Assembly: GCA_034933285.1 (NCBI GenBank)
Contig: JAYFNT010000035.1
Span: forward strand, 1-64,000
Direction: 5' to 3'
From: RPRC01 sp034933285
GTDB lineage: Bacteria > Desulfobacterota > Desulfuromonadia > Geobacterales > Geobacteraceae
Length of the DNA: 64,000 bases
The position numbers were made by a program, and so were the translations under genes. Positions 1-8,391 of the stretch are shown here, piece by piece. Numbering within the stretch: position 1 is the first letter of the stretch; each line of letters begins with the position of its first letter. The notes beneath the pieces were generated by a model. That model saw only the letters and a program-made list of their open reading frames with translations. It was not told the origin of the DNA and searched no databases.

Positions 1-125
1 GCCTGCCCCTTCGATGCCAGAACTTTCGTGATCGCGGCGGTAAGCGTCGTCTTGCCGTGGTCTACGTGACCTATCGTCCCTATGTTTACATGCGGCTTCG
101 TTCTCTCAAATTTCGCCTTGGCCAT
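1..125 (-). CDS. tuf: Elongation factor Tu, N-terminal fragment
   Basis: The reverse strand reads MAKAKFERTKPHVNIGTIGH followed by VDHGKTTLTAAITKVL, the N-terminus of EF-Tu with its P-loop (GHVDHGKT). EF-Tu is the GTPase that delivers aminoacyl-tRNA to the ribosome. Only about 41 codons are inside the window; the gene runs off the left edge. It is the last gene of the upstream tRNA operon (Thr-Tyr-Gly-Thr-tuf), the arrangement known from tufB loci. A GGAGGGATTC stretch lies just upstream of the ATG as ribosome binding site. Confidence 0.95.
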   Translation of the reverse strand, partial: MAKAKFERTKPHVNIGTIGHVDHGKTTLTAAITKVLASKGQ

Positions 126-215
126 CTGGGAATCCCTCCTCCGTCAGTACCTTGTACTGCTATTTGTACTTTATAATTTTTTTTCGGTGATGCAACCGGG
201 TAAATACTGAAAAAA

Positions 216-291
<76 letters not shown>

Positions 292-302
292 GTCATTAAA
301 TT

Positions 303-379
303 TGGAGCGGGAAACGGGACTCGAACCCGCGACCCTCAGCTTGGAAGGCTGATGCTCTAGCCAACTGAGCTACTCCCGC
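303..379 (-). tRNA. tRNA-Gly (anticodon TCC)
   Basis: The 77-nt cloverleaf starts GCGGGAG and ends TTCCCGCTCCA with an encoded CCA. The anticodon loop is CCTTCCAAG (TCC) and the T-arm is GGGTTCGAACCC. Third tRNA of the tRNA-tuf operon. Confidence 0.95.
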
Positions 380-489
380 ACTCCGTACGCCTGAAGTTTT
401 TTGAAGAAAACGGGTCTCGCGCCACCAGTCCATGCGACCAGCGTCTCCTGGGTGGAAGCAAGCGACCATTTTCTTCTGCAGTCCGTTAA

Positions 490-575
490 TGGTGGAGGGG
501 GGAGGATTCGAACCTCCGAAGTCGTCCGACGACAGATTTACAGTCTGTTCCCTTTGGCCACTCGGGAACCCCTCC
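490..575 (-). tRNA. tRNA-Tyr (anticodon GTA)
   Basis: This is an 86-nt class II tRNA with a long variable arm, acceptor GGAGGGG, anticodon loop CTGTAAATC (GTA) and 3' CTCCACCA. About 110 nt separate it from the downstream tRNA-Gly. Second tRNA of the operon. Confidence 0.95.
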
Positions 576-600
576 AGGGTGAAAAGCACTGCTGCTATTT

Positions 601-676
601 TGGAGCTGGCGATGGGACTCGAACCCGCAACCTGCTGATTACAAGTCAGCTGCTCTGCCAGTTGAGCTACGCCAGC
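601..676 (-). tRNA. tRNA-Thr (anticodon TGT)
   Basis: The 76-nt cloverleaf has acceptor GCTGGCG, anticodon loop CTTGTAATC (TGT), T-arm GGGTTCGAGTCCC and an encoded CCA. It is the promoter-proximal tRNA of the operon and a second threonine isoacceptor. Confidence 0.95.
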
Positions 677-738
677 ACGCAAACGATCAAGCCCTGCCCG
701 TTTCCGCCCCGTTGCCGGAACGAAAAGCGAAGATATTC

Positions 739-767
739 CTTATATCCGTCTCAAGGATTATTGTCAA
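739..767 (-). promoter_or_regulatory. Sigma-70 promoter of the tRNA-tuf operon
   Basis: On the minus strand TTGACA (762-767) is followed after exactly 17 nt by TATAAG (739-744), 63 nt before the first tRNA. The close match and position fit a strong stable-RNA promoter. Transcription start is predicted near 732. Confidence 0.8.
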
Positions 768-800
768 GAAAATTTCTTTGGGCCAGGAGCAAAATTTTGT

Positions 801-829
801 GGGCAGGTTGAAAACCTGCCCCTACAGGA
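801..829. repeat. Short GGGGC/GCCCCTAC inverted repeat
   Basis: GGGCAGGTT and AACCTGCCC form a perfect 9-bp inverted repeat with a 3-nt spacer, followed by CCTAC. It belongs to a family of small GTAGGGGC/GCCCCTAC elements that recurs at about eight intergenic places in the window. Confidence 0.6.
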
Positions 830-842
830 TACATTGATATCT

Positions 843-2684
843 CTACCGTCTTTTCCCCGGCCTCTTTCCGCCTTTTGTCACTGCCATGCCGCTCTGCCTT
901 TTGGCCCTCGCCGCCGCACTTCCCAGAAGCTGCGGCGCGAGGTCCTCCCTGCCGATGGCCGCCAACGCCTCAAGCACGTATCGCCGTTCTTCACGGCGAC
1001 CGTACAGGAGCAGCGATTTCTGCAGCCGCTTCTCCCTGTCAGTTTTCGCGACGTAAACCTGCTCCCCGGTAAAGGGATCCATTCCCGTGTGGTACATGCA
1101 GGTCGAAAGCGTTCCGGGCGTAGGCGTGAAATCCTGGACCTGCTCCACGTTCAGCCCAAGACGCTTGAGGGTGAGAGCTGTTTCGGCCATGTCCGCCAGC
1201 GAGCATCCCGGATGTCCCGACATGAGGTAGGGGACAATGAACTGCTTTCTGCCCAGACGAAGGCTCTCCCTTCGGAAGTATTCCAGGAAACGCTCGAAAA
1301 CCTGCCGCCCAGGCTTTCCCATCCGGGCAATCACGGAATTTACAAAGTGCTCCGGCGCGACTTTCAGCAGGCCGCCGACGTGATGCGCCAAAAGCTCGCG
1401 GAAATACTCCCGTTGTCTGTCGAACAGTTCATACCTGACGCCCGATGACACCTTGACATGGGCGACACCGGCGATCCCGCGCACTTTCCTGAGAAGGCCG
1501 GCGCATTTCCGGTCTCCCAGCTGAAGATGGGCGCAAACTTCCGGATACAGGCAGCTGGCCCTGCGACAGGACTCGCCGGCAGCGCGGCTGTCGCAGCTCA
1601 TGCCGTACATGTTCGCCGAAGGCCCTCCTACATCGGTTACAGTGCCGTCAAACCACGGCATGGCGGCCAACCGTTCTATTTCAGCCACGATCGACGCCTG
1701 GCTGCGAGACTGCACTATCTTGCCCTGATGATGCGTGATTGCACAGAAGGAGCAACCGCCCGTGCAGCCCCGGTGCGTGGTAATTGAAGCTCTGATCTGA
1801 GTAAATGCGGGAATCGGCTCCCGGTAAGCAGGATGGGGAGCCTTGGCAAACGGCAGCCGGTAGATGTCGTCCATTTCGGTTTCCGTCAGGGGCAGGGACG
1901 GTGGATTGCACACCAGGAAACGATCACCGTGTTTCTGGACCAGCGCCGAGGCATTCCAGGGATTCAACTGTCTTGCAATCAACCTGAAGGCTTCGGCAAA
2001 GGCATTCTTGTCAGCGGAAACCGCTTCAAAGGAAGGAATCTCGATGAACCCGGACGGCAGCGGGCTGTCGCCACGGGAAGTCCGTATACAGGCAGTCCCC
2101 CGTATGTCGGTGATCGCGGACACCTGCTCGCCCTTGGCCATCCGGCCGGCCAATTCCAGGAGAGGGCGCTCCCCCATGCCGTAAACCAGCAAATCCGCTT
2201 TTGAGTCGAACAGTATGGAGCGGCGCACCCGGTCTTCCCAGTAGTCGTAGTGGGCGAAGCGCCTGAGGCTGGCTTCGATGCCACCGAGGACGACCGGCAC
2301 ATCCCTGAATGCCTCTTTAAGCCTCGCAGTATAGACGATGGTGGCCCGGTTGGGCCGTGAGCCGTGCCTGTCGCCCGGAGTATAGGCATCATCGTGACGC
2401 AGCTTGCGTGCCGGCGTGTAATGGGCGACCATGGAGTCCATGGCCCCGGCGGAAACGCCGAAAAAGAGCTTCGGACGCCCAAGGGCAGTGAAGGACTCCA
2501 CCGATCTCCAATCGGGCTGGGCTATTATGCCGACCCTGAAGCCGTGTGCTTCCATCAGGCGGGCCAATAGCGGCACGCCGAAGGATGGGTGGTCCACATA
2601 GGCATCACCGGACACGAAGATCACGTCCAGTTCGGACCAGCCGCGTTGATGCGCCTCCTGCTGCGAAACGGGAATGAACGCCAT
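843..2684 (-). CDS. ygiQ: YgiQ family radical SAM protein
   Basis: This 613-residue protein matches the UPF0313/YgiQ radical SAM family in length and in its opening (LDVIFVSGDAYVDHPSFG). The 4Fe-4S/SAM motif CxxxCxxC is at Cys307, Cys311 and Cys314 (GCTGGCSFC). The N-terminal third is the family's N-terminal domain and the C-terminus ends in a basic tail (KGGKRPGKRR). The true reaction of the family is not established. Its start overlaps the argC stop by one base (TGATG), so it is probably translationally coupled to argC. A Lys/Arg tail suggests nucleic acid contact, but that is inference. Confidence 0.9.
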   Translation of the reverse strand: MAFIPVSQQEAHQRGWSELDVIFVSGDAYVDHPSFGVPLLARLMEAHGFRVGIIAQPDWRSVESFTALGRPKLFFGVSAGAMDSMVAHYTPARKLRHDDAYTPGDRHGSRPNRATIVYTARLKEAFRDVPVVLGGIEASLRRFAHYDYWEDRVRRSILFDSKADLLVYGMGERPLLELAGRMAKGEQVSAITDIRGTACIRTSRGDSPLPSGFIEIPSFEAVSADKNAFAEAFRLIARQLNPWNASALVQKHGDRFLVCNPPSLPLTETEMDDIYRLPFAKAPHPAYREPIPAFTQIRASITTHRGCTGGCSFCAITHHQGKIVQSRSQASIVAEIERLAAMPWFDGTVTDVGGPSANMYGMSCDSRAAGESCRRASCLYPEVCAHLQLGDRKCAGLLRKVRGIAGVAHVKVSSGVRYELFDRQREYFRELLAHHVGGLLKVAPEHFVNSVIARMGKPGRQVFERFLEYFRRESLRLGRKQFIVPYLMSGHPGCSLADMAETALTLKRLGLNVEQVQDFTPTPGTLSTCMYHTGMDPFTGEQVYVAKTDREKRLQKSLLLYGRREERRYVLEALAAIGREDLAPQLLGSAAARAKRQSGMAVTKGGKRPGKRR

Positions 2685-3721
2685 CAGGGGAAGAGCGGCA
2701 GGCTATCCAGCCCCAGGTTCTCCGGAAATCCGTTCATGATGTTCATGTTCTGCACTGCCTGGCCGGAGGCGCCCTTGACCAGGTTGTCGATGGCGGAGAT
2801 CACCACGACCCGACCGGTGCGCTTGTCGGCCACCAGACCGATGTCGCAGAAGTTGGAACCGCGAACGTGTATGGTCGAGGGAAGGGAACCTTCAGGCAGC
2901 ACCCTGACGAAACCCTCGTTCCTGTAATGCTCCCGGTAGAGTTCAAGCAGCCGGGAGGTAGTCCATTCTCCGGACAGAGAGGCATAAATGGTGGAGAGGA
3001 TTCCCCGGTCCATGGGAACCAGGTGGGGAGTGAAGGAAATGGTGACCTTCGAGCCCGCCAGCAGCGAAAGCTCCTGCTCGATCTCCGGGGTATGCCGATG
3101 CGCGCCCACTCCGTACGCCTTGAAGCCCTCGTTGACTTCGCAGAACAGGGTATCGACCTTGGCGCCCCTGCCCGCTCCGCTGACCGCCGACTTTGAATCG
3201 GCGATAATGGTTGCCGGGTCAACCAGTCCTTTTTTCAGCAGTGGGGCCAAGCCGAGGATAATACTGGTCGGGTAGCAGCCAGGGTTACCCACCAGGTCCG
3301 CCTCGGCGACAGCCTTGCGACGGATTTCGGGGAGACCGTATACCGCCTTGTCCAGCAATTCCGGGTTCATGTGGGGCTGATACCAGGCTTGATAGACCGA
3401 CGCATCCCGGAAACGGTAGTCGGCGGAAAGGTCCACTACTTTCTTCCCCAGCTTCAGGAAGGTCGGGACCACTTCCATTGCCGCCTGGTGCGGCAGTGCG
3501 GTAAAGATGAAATCGGCCTTCTCCGCCACCCCCACCGGCTCAAGGTGCTCCAGGACCTGGTCGTAGCGGTCCCGTACCGACGGGAATATGTCCGACACCT
3601 TCTTGCCCGCGCTTCTCTCGGAAGTCACGCAGGTGACCGCCACCTCTGGATGGCAATAGAGTATGCGCAAGAGTTCGACGCCGGTATAGCCGCTCGCGCC
3701 TACGACTGCAGCTTTCAACAT
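2684..3721 (-). CDS. argC: N-acetyl-gamma-glutamyl-phosphate reductase
   Basis: ArgC performs the NADPH-dependent reduction of N-acetylglutamyl phosphate to the semialdehyde, the third step of arginine synthesis. The 345-residue protein has the Rossmann start VVGASGYTGVELLRIL, the catalytic cysteine in GNPGCYPTS (Cys149) and the HRHTPEIEQ block around residue 205. The length is normal for bacterial ArgC. No other arg genes are adjacent. It shares a TGATG junction with ygiQ downstream, and upstream a repeat and terminator separate it from rpsI. Confidence 0.95.
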   Translation of the reverse strand: MLKAAVVGASGYTGVELLRILYCHPEVAVTCVTSERSAGKKVSDIFPSVRDRYDQVLEHLEPVGVAEKADFIFTALPHQAAMEVVPTFLKLGKKVVDLSADYRFRDASVYQAWYQPHMNPELLDKAVYGLPEIRRKAVAEADLVGNPGCYPTSIILGLAPLLKKGLVDPATIIADSKSAVSGAGRGAKVDTLFCEVNEGFKAYGVGAHRHTPEIEQELSLLAGSKVTISFTPHLVPMDRGILSTIYASLSGEWTTSRLLELYREHYRNEGFVRVLPEGSLPSTIHVRGSNFCDIGLVADKRTGRVVVISAIDNLVKGASGQAVQNMNIMNGFPENLGLDSLPLFP

Positions 3722-3751
3722 GGGACACCTCCGGTGGAAACTTATTCTTAC

Positions 3752-3893
3752 GACCCCCTCACCCGGCCTGCGGCCACCCTCTCCCTTGAGGGCGAGGGAA
3801 TATCTGCCCCTCTTTTATTTGAGGAGAGAAGGCCTGAATATCTACCCTCTCCATTAAGGGAGAGGGTGGTGCGGTGCACCGGGTGAGGGGGTC
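3752..3893. repeat. REPIN-like inverted repeat, copy 1
   Basis: The ends are GACCCCCTCACCCG and CGGGTGAGGGGGTC, perfect inverted repeats. Inside are CCACCCTCTCCC-TTGAGGGCGAGGG and CCCTCTCC-ATTAAGGGAGAGGGTGG, so each half is itself a hairpin. It lies between argC and rpsI. The loop between the halves (about 45 nt) is not conserved among copies. Confidence 0.85.
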
Positions 3894-3922
3894 AAAACCC
3901 GTATCGGGTTGACTAGACGCAC

Positions 3923-3950
3923 AAAAGGGGGCAATCCTTCGGATCCCCCC
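3923..3950 (-). terminator. Rho-independent terminator after rpsI
   Basis: On the minus strand GGGGGGATCC-GAA-GGATTGCCCCC forms a GC-rich hairpin with a small internal loop, followed by TTTTG. It sits 38 nt after the rpsI stop. Confidence 0.7.
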
Positions 3951-3987
3951 CTCCATGCTTGGAACATGCAACCGGTCTGCGAGCGTA

Positions 3988-4380
3988 TTAACGCTTGGAG
4001 AACTGGAAGCTCCTGCGGGCCGCAGCCTTGCCGTATTTCTTTCTTTCCTTGACGCGCGAATCGCGGGTGATGTAGCCCGCCTTCTTCAGGACGCCGCGCA
4101 GCGCCGCATCGACTTCCAGCAGCGCCTTGGTGATGCCGTGCTTGATGGCGCCGGCCTGTCCGCTGTCTCCGCCGCCCTTGACCGTTACGTAGATGTCGAA
4201 CTTGTCGACGTTCTCGGTAAGTTCGAGGGGCTGCTTGACTATCATCTTGGAGGTTTCCCTGCCGAAATAGTCATCGATGTCCTTCTGGTTGACGACTATC
4301 TTGCCACTGCCGGGCTTGAGCCACACCCGTGCGATGGATGACTTCCTTTTCCCGGTTCCGTAGAAGGTTGCTGCTGCCAT
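3988..4380 (-). CDS. rpsI: 30S ribosomal protein S9
   Basis: The 130-residue protein has the S9 features GTGKRKSSIARVWL near the N-terminus, GGGDSGQAGAIKHGI at about 70-84, and the tRNA-contacting C-terminal tail ending RRSFQFSKR (S9 proteins usually end KR). It forms the usual L13-S9 operon with rplM 36 nt upstream, and is followed by a terminator. Confidence 0.97.
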   Translation of the reverse strand: MAAATFYGTGKRKSSIARVWLKPGSGKIVVNQKDIDDYFGRETSKMIVKQPLELTENVDKFDIYVTVKGGGDSGQAGAIKHGITKALLEVDAALRGVLKKAGYITRDSRVKERKKYGKAAARRSFQFSKR

Positions 4381-4416
4381 ATATATTCTCCTGATGCTAT
4401 TGGTATTTGGACGGAA

Positions 4417-4845
4417 TTAAACCTGCAGCGCCTTGGGCTGCTGGGCCTTGTGGGGATGGCTCCCGCCGGCGTAGACCTTGAGCTTCTTCAGCATCTGGGT
4501 CGCCAGCTTGTTCTTGGGAAGCATGCCCTTGACCGCTTTCCTGATCAGCTCTTCAGCCTTTTTCTCCATCAGCTTTCCGGCCGCAATGGACTTGATGCCG
4601 CCGGGATAGCCGGAGTGGCTGTAATAGATCTTGTCGGACAGCTTGTTGCCCGTCAGGGCTATCTTCTCGGCATTCACCACGATCACGAAATCCCCGGTAT
4701 CGACGCTGGGCGCGAATATGGGCTTATTCTTGCCGCGGAGCACGGTAGCGATACGTGTTGCCAGCCTGCCGAGGACCATGTTGTCTGCATCGACAACATA
4801 CCAGTCCCTGGATATGTCATTCGTTCTGGGAACCTGCGTTTTCAT
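4417..4845 (-). CDS. rplM: 50S ribosomal protein L13
   Basis: The 142-residue protein has the L13 core (WYVVDADNMVLGRLATRIA, then GDFVIVVNAEKIALTGNK and MLPKNKLATQMLKKLKVYAG). L13 is an early assembly protein of the large subunit. First gene of the rplM-rpsI operon, with a good sigma-70 promoter about 55 nt upstream. Confidence 0.97.
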   Translation of the reverse strand: MKTQVPRTNDISRDWYVVDADNMVLGRLATRIATVLRGKNKPIFAPSVDTGDFVIVVNAEKIALTGNKLSDKIYYSHSGYPGGIKSIAAGKLMEKKAEELIRKAVKGMLPKNKLATQMLKKLKVYAGGSHPHKAQQPKALQV

Positions 4846-4900
4846 TGAAACCTCACTGCCTTATAGAGAAATGGAATTCAGAGAAACACTGAAAGCTGAT

Positions 4901-4929
4901 AAATTAGTTCATGCTCCTTCCCTTGTCAA
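4901..4929 (-). promoter_or_regulatory. Sigma-70 promoter of rplM-rpsI
   Basis: On the minus strand TTGACA (4924-4929) and TAATTT (4901-4906) are 17 nt apart, and transcription would start near 4894, giving a leader of about 50 nt before the L13 start codon. Confidence 0.65.
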
Positions 4930-4966
4930 GGAAATTTTCACTTTCCCAGGCCGGATCGTCCATTTT

Positions 4967-5701
4967 TCAGTAGAACACCTCCACGAGGCACAGCCCCTGG
5001 GGAGGGGCGGTAACCCCGGCAAGACGCCGGTCTCCGCTTTCCAGCAGTCGGGAAACGACTTCCGGACCCAGCTTCCCCCTGCCGATGTCCACAAGCGTCC
5101 CAACCATGATCCGCACCATGTTTTTCAGGAAACCCGATCCCACGACATCAATGGTTATAATATCGCCTTCCCGGGAAATATCCATCGAATCAATGCGCCG
5201 AACAGTGGTTTTTGCCGCGCAGTTGGCCGCTCTGAAAGCGCCGAAATCATTTTCGCCGATAAAGCAACCCGCCGCCTCAGCCATTTTCGGCACGTCGAGC
5301 CTCCCCCCAATCCTCCAGACAAAAAGCCGGCTCAAAGGAGAGCGCCGGTTTGTATTGAGGATGGTGTAGCGGTAATGCTTGGCCCTGGCATCGCGCCGGG
5401 GATTGAAGCCGGTCGGGGCTTCCTCTGCCTCACGGATTGCAATGTCCGGAGGCAGGATCGTGTTGAGCCCGTCGGAAAAGGCCCTGAGCGGCAGGCTTTT
5501 TTCCGTCCGGAAACAGGCGACCATGCCCTTCGCATGGACACCGCTATCGGTCCTTCCCGAAGAGCATATACGCACCCTGTTCCCCGTCAGCCTGGCCAGC
5601 GCTTCCTCCACCACCTGCTGCACGGCCAGGCCGTTGGGTTGGACCTGCCACCCCGCGTAGTTGGTGCCCTCGTATTCGATTGTGAGTTTTATCGTGCGCA
5701 T
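4967..5701 (-). CDS. truA: tRNA pseudouridine(38-40) synthase TruA
   Basis: TruA makes pseudouridine at positions 38-40 of the tRNA anticodon arm. The start is placed at the ATG giving MRTIKLTIEYEGTNYAGWQ, which is the family N-terminus; the open frame extends further upstream but there it runs into a repeat. The catalytic Asp lies in the motif SSGRTDSGVHAKG (about residues 47-59). NPRRDARAKHYRY and the FLKNMVRIMVGTLVDIGRGK block are also present. Product 244 residues, normal length. Confidence 0.93.
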   Translation of the reverse strand: MRTIKLTIEYEGTNYAGWQVQPNGLAVQQVVEEALARLTGNRVRICSSGRTDSGVHAKGMVACFRTEKSLPLRAFSDGLNTILPPDIAIREAEEAPTGFNPRRDARAKHYRYTILNTNRRSPLSRLFVWRIGGRLDVPKMAEAAGCFIGENDFGAFRAANCAAKTTVRRIDSMDISREGDIITIDVVGSGFLKNMVRIMVGTLVDIGRGKLGPEVVSRLLESGDRRLAGVTAPPQGLCLVEVFY

Positions 5702-5724
5702 AAGATTGTTCAACCTGAAGCAAA

Positions 5725-5845
5725 CCCCCCTCACCCGGTGTTCCACACCGCCCTCTCCCTAAATGGAGAGGGCAAAAAGGCTGCCTCTCATTCATATACC
5801 CTCGCCCTCAAGGGAGAGGGTGGGCGCAGCCCGGGTGAGGGGGTC
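5725..5845. repeat. REPIN-like inverted repeat, copy 2
   Basis: CCCCCCTCACCCGGTGTTCC at the left and GCCCGGGTGAGGGGGTC at the right face each other, with the inner CCCTCTCCCTAAATGGAGAGGG and CCCTCGCCCTCAAGGGAGAGGG hairpins. Lies between truA and asd, starting 24 nt upstream of the truA start codon. Confidence 0.85.
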
Positions 5846-5853
5846 CATATCAA

Positions 5854-5880
5854 GGGCAACCGCAAGGGATTGCCCCTACG
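5854..5880. repeat. Short GGGGC/GCCCCTAC repeat
   Basis: GGGCAACCGCAAGGGATTGC followed by CCCTACG. Member of the small GGGCAAC-n-GTTGCCCCTAC family; abuts REPIN copy 2. Confidence 0.5.
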
Positions 5881-5903
5881 TTATCCTTTCTCAAAAGCAA
5901 GAA

Positions 5904-5929
5904 AGGGCAGACCACCCCGTGCCTGCCCT
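5904..5929 (-). terminator. Possible terminator after asd
   Basis: AGGGCAG and CTGCCCT form a 7-bp stem with a 12-nt loop, and on the minus strand the stem is followed by TTCTTGCTTTT. It is about 50 nt after the asd stop. The loop is long and the T-run interrupted, so this is tentative. Confidence 0.4.
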
Positions 5930-5957
5930 CTTGTTGGCATGAATCCCAATTAAACAT

Positions 5958-5982
5958 TGGCAACCGCAAGGGTAGCCCCTAC
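5958..5982. repeat. Short GGGGC/GCCCCTAC repeat
   Basis: TTGGCAACCGCAAGGGTAGC then CCCTAC, reaching into the last codons of asd. Same small family as at 5854. Confidence 0.45.
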
Positions 5983-7001
5983 TTCAGATATTTCTTGATC
6001 AGTATCTCCGCGATCTGCACCGCGTTGGTCGCCGCGCCCTTGCGGATGTTGTCGGCCACGACCCAGAGGTTCAGGCCGTTCTCAATGGACTCGTCCTCGC
6101 GAATGCGGCCTACATAGGTCAGGTCCTGCCCGGCCGCATCCAGTGGCATGGGGTAGACGCCCTTGGCCGGATTGTCCACCAGCTTGCAGCCGGGAGCGTT
6201 TTTCAGCAGCTCGAACGCCTTGGCCACGGTGATCTTTTTCTCGGTTTCGATGTTGACGGACTCGGAATGACTGTAAAAGACCGGCACGCGTACGGTGGTT
6301 GCGGTCACGCGGATGTCGGACTCCATGATCTTCCTGGTCTCGTTGACCATCTTCATCTCTTCCTTGGTGTAGCCGTTGGGCTCGAAGGAATCGATCTGGG
6401 GGAGGCAGTTGAAGGCGATGCGGTGCGGATAGACTTTTGCCTCCGCCGGTCTGCCGTTCAGCATCTCACCCGACTGTATCCTGAGTTCGTCGATGGCTTT
6501 CTTGCCGGTGCCGGAGACTGCCTGGTAGGTCGAGACGATAATCCTGGTGATCTTGCTGAAATCGTGCAGCGGCTTCAACGCCACGACCATCTGAATCGTG
6601 GAACAGTTGGGGTTGGCGATTATGCCCTTTTTCGTATAGCCGGCTATGGCGTGCGGATTGACCTCCGGCACCACGAGTGGAACATCCGGGTCCATGCGCC
6701 ATGCGCTGGAATTGTCGATGCACACCGCACCGGCCTTCGCAGCCGAAGGACAGAACTCCAGGGAGCGGCTGCCGCCCGCGGAAAACAGGGCTATGTCTAT
6801 CCCCTCGAAGGCATTGTGATCCAGCAGCTCGACCTGGACCGGCTTACCCTTGTACTCAAGAACCTTGCCGATGCTCCGTTCGCTGGCCAGGAACTTTATC
6901 TTCCCGACCGGGAAATTCCTCTCCTCCAGACACTCGATCATCTGGTTGCCGACAGCGCCGGTGGCGCCGGCAATGGCGACATTCCACAGTTTTTTTGCCA
7001 T
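5979..7001 (-). CDS. asd: Aspartate-semialdehyde dehydrogenase
   Basis: Asd reduces aspartyl phosphate to aspartate semialdehyde, the branch point to lysine/diaminopimelate, threonine and methionine. The 340-residue protein opens with a Rossmann loop (VAIAGATGAVGNQMIECLE), has the active cysteine in NPNCSTIQM (Cys133), and the family block STYQAVSGTGKKAIDEL at about 160-176. Its own promoter is visible upstream. A GGAGAGCCGCACAAA ribosome binding region precedes the ATG. Neighbours truA and leuB are separated by repeats rather than tightly coupled. Confidence 0.95.
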   Translation of the reverse strand: MAKKLWNVAIAGATGAVGNQMIECLEERNFPVGKIKFLASERSIGKVLEYKGKPVQVELLDHNAFEGIDIALFSAGGSRSLEFCPSAAKAGAVCIDNSSAWRMDPDVPLVVPEVNPHAIAGYTKKGIIANPNCSTIQMVVALKPLHDFSKITRIIVSTYQAVSGTGKKAIDELRIQSGEMLNGRPAEAKVYPHRIAFNCLPQIDSFEPNGYTKEEMKMVNETRKIMESDIRVTATTVRVPVFYSHSESVNIETEKKITVAKAFELLKNAPGCKLVDNPAKGVYPMPLDAAGQDLTYVGRIREDESIENGLNLWVVADNIRKGAATNAVQIAEILIKKYLK

Positions 7002-7058
7002 TTTGTGCGGCTCTCCTCTCGTAGGCGGCCGGCTTTCGGCCAGCCAAGGCTATCAGCG

Positions 7059-7088
7059 ATTCTATTTACAGGAAAGAGATGTTGTCAA
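7059..7088 (-). promoter_or_regulatory. Sigma-70 promoter of asd
   Basis: On the minus strand TTGACA (7083-7088) and TAGAAT (7059-7064) are separated by 18 nt; the start point would be about 50 nt before the asd ATG. Confidence 0.55.
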
Positions 7089-7168
7089 TAGAAAAGAAAA
7101 AAATAAAACAAGAGGGGGCGTCCGGGATGGCGTCCCCTCCTCGTACAACGCACGTCTTTTGCCGGCAA

Positions 7169-7193
7169 GGGCAACCACAAGGGTTGCCCCTAC
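7169..7193. repeat. Short GGGGC/GCCCCTAC repeat
   Basis: GGGCAACC-ACAA-GGGTTGCCCCTAC: a 7-bp inverted repeat with the family tail CCTAC, immediately left of REPIN copy 3. Confidence 0.55.
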
Positions 7194-7199
7194 CTATCA

Positions 7200-7312
7200 A
7201 CCCCCTCACCCGACGCAGAGCGCCACCCTCTCCCTTGAGGGCGAGGGTATAAATTTTCTCCTGTGCCCTCTCCATTTAGGGAGAGGGCGGGCGAAGCCCG
7301 GGTGAGGGGGTC
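7200..7312. repeat. REPIN-like inverted repeat, copy 3
   Basis: ACCCCCTCACCCGACGCAGA at the left and GCCCGGGTGAGGGGGTC at the right, with inner CCCTCTCCCTTGAGGGCGAGGG and CCCTCTCCATTTAGGGAGAGGG. Lies between asd and leuB. Confidence 0.85.
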
Positions 7313-7338
7313 TTCAGTGAGAGGGCCTGCTCTCCAGC

Positions 7339-8391
7339 TCAGCTCACCGCCTTGGCGACCATGTCCCCCACCTCGGTGGTGGAGTAGCCCATCTTGCCGG
7401 CGCTCATGCTCTTCATCTGCTGCATCACGCCGACCATGGCCGCCTCGACGGTTTTCGCCGCTTCCTCCTCGCCCAGGAAATCCAGCATCATCTGGGCCGC
7501 GCCGATGGCCGCCATGGGGTTGATGACGTTCTTGCCGGTATACTTGGGCGCGCTGCCGCCGATCGGCTCGAACATGGAAACGCCTTCCGGGTTGATGTTG
7601 CCGCCGGAAGCGATCCCCATGCCGCCCTGGATCATGGCGCCCAGGTCGGTAATGATATCGCCGAACATGTTGTCAGTTACGATGACGTCGAACCACTCCG
7701 GGTTTTTCACCATCCACATGGTGGTGGCGTCGACATGGGCGTACTCGCGCTTGATGTCGGCATAATCCTTCGCGCCGATCTCGTTGAAAGCACGCTCCCA
7801 CAGATCGAAGGCAAAGGTCAGGACATTGGTCTTGCCGCACAGGGTAAGGGTCTTGTTCTTGTTGCGCTTGCGGGTGTATTCGAAGGCATAGCGCAGGCAG
7901 CGCTCCACGCCCTTGCGGGTATTGATCGAGGTCTGGATCGCCACCTCGTCCGGAGTGCCCTTCTTCAGCACGCCGCCGGAGCCGGTGTACAGGCCTTCGC
8001 TGTTTTCCCGGACAACGACGAAATCGATGTCTTCCGGCTTCTTGTCCTTCAGGGGAGTTTCCACGTTGGGATAGAGCTTCACCGGGCGGAGATTGATGTA
8101 CTGGTCGAGTTCGAATCGCAGCTTAAGGAGAATACCCTTTTCCAGGATGCCCGGCTTCACGTCCGGGTGGCCGATCGCGCCCAGGAAAATGGCGTCGAAC
8201 TGGCGCAGGTCGGACACCGCCGACTCCGGCAGCACCTCGTTGGTGCGCAAGTAGCGCTCCCCGCCGAAATCGAAATGGGTATACTCCATCTTGATTCCGT
8301 ACCTTGGATTCACTGCTTCCAATACCTTCAGACCTTCAGCAACGACCTCGGGGCCGGTACCGTCCCCGCCGATCACGGCGATCTTGTACAT
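7339..8391 (-). CDS. leuB: 3-isopropylmalate dehydrogenase family protein
   Basis: This 350-residue protein belongs to the isocitrate/isopropylmalate dehydrogenase family: N-terminal GGDGTGPEVVAEGLKVLE, the substrate-binding arginines in LRFELDQYINLRP, and the metal-binding aspartates in VIVTDNMFGDIITDLG. LeuB oxidises and decarboxylates 3-isopropylmalate in leucine synthesis. The strand after the active-site loop reads VRENSEGLYTGSGG, unlike the RELTGGIYFG of the E. coli type and closer to the short LeuB of actinobacteria and to tartrate/malate or homoisocitrate enzymes. Leucine synthesis is therefore likely but the substrate is not proven from sequence. Confidence 0.75.
   Translation of the reverse strand: MYKIAVIGGDGTGPEVVAEGLKVLEAVNPRYGIKMEYTHFDFGGERYLRTNEVLPESAVSDLRQFDAIFLGAIGHPDVKPGILEKGILLKLRFELDQYINLRPVKLYPNVETPLKDKKPEDIDFVVVRENSEGLYTGSGGVLKKGTPDEVAIQTSINTRKGVERCLRYAFEYTRKRNKNKTLTLCGKTNVLTFAFDLWERAFNEIGAKDYADIKREYAHVDATTMWMVKNPEWFDVIVTDNMFGDIITDLGAMIQGGMGIASGGNINPEGVSMFEPIGGSAPKYTGKNVINPMAAIGAAQMMLDFLGEEEAAKTVEAAMVGVMQQMKSMSAGKMGYSTTEVGDMVAKAVS

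Noticed and set aside
4631..5953. A 440-codon open frame on the plus strand over rplM/truA
   Set aside because: It is antisense to two well-supported genes, has no family signature, and crosses a REPIN-like repeat; a by-product of GC-rich codon use.
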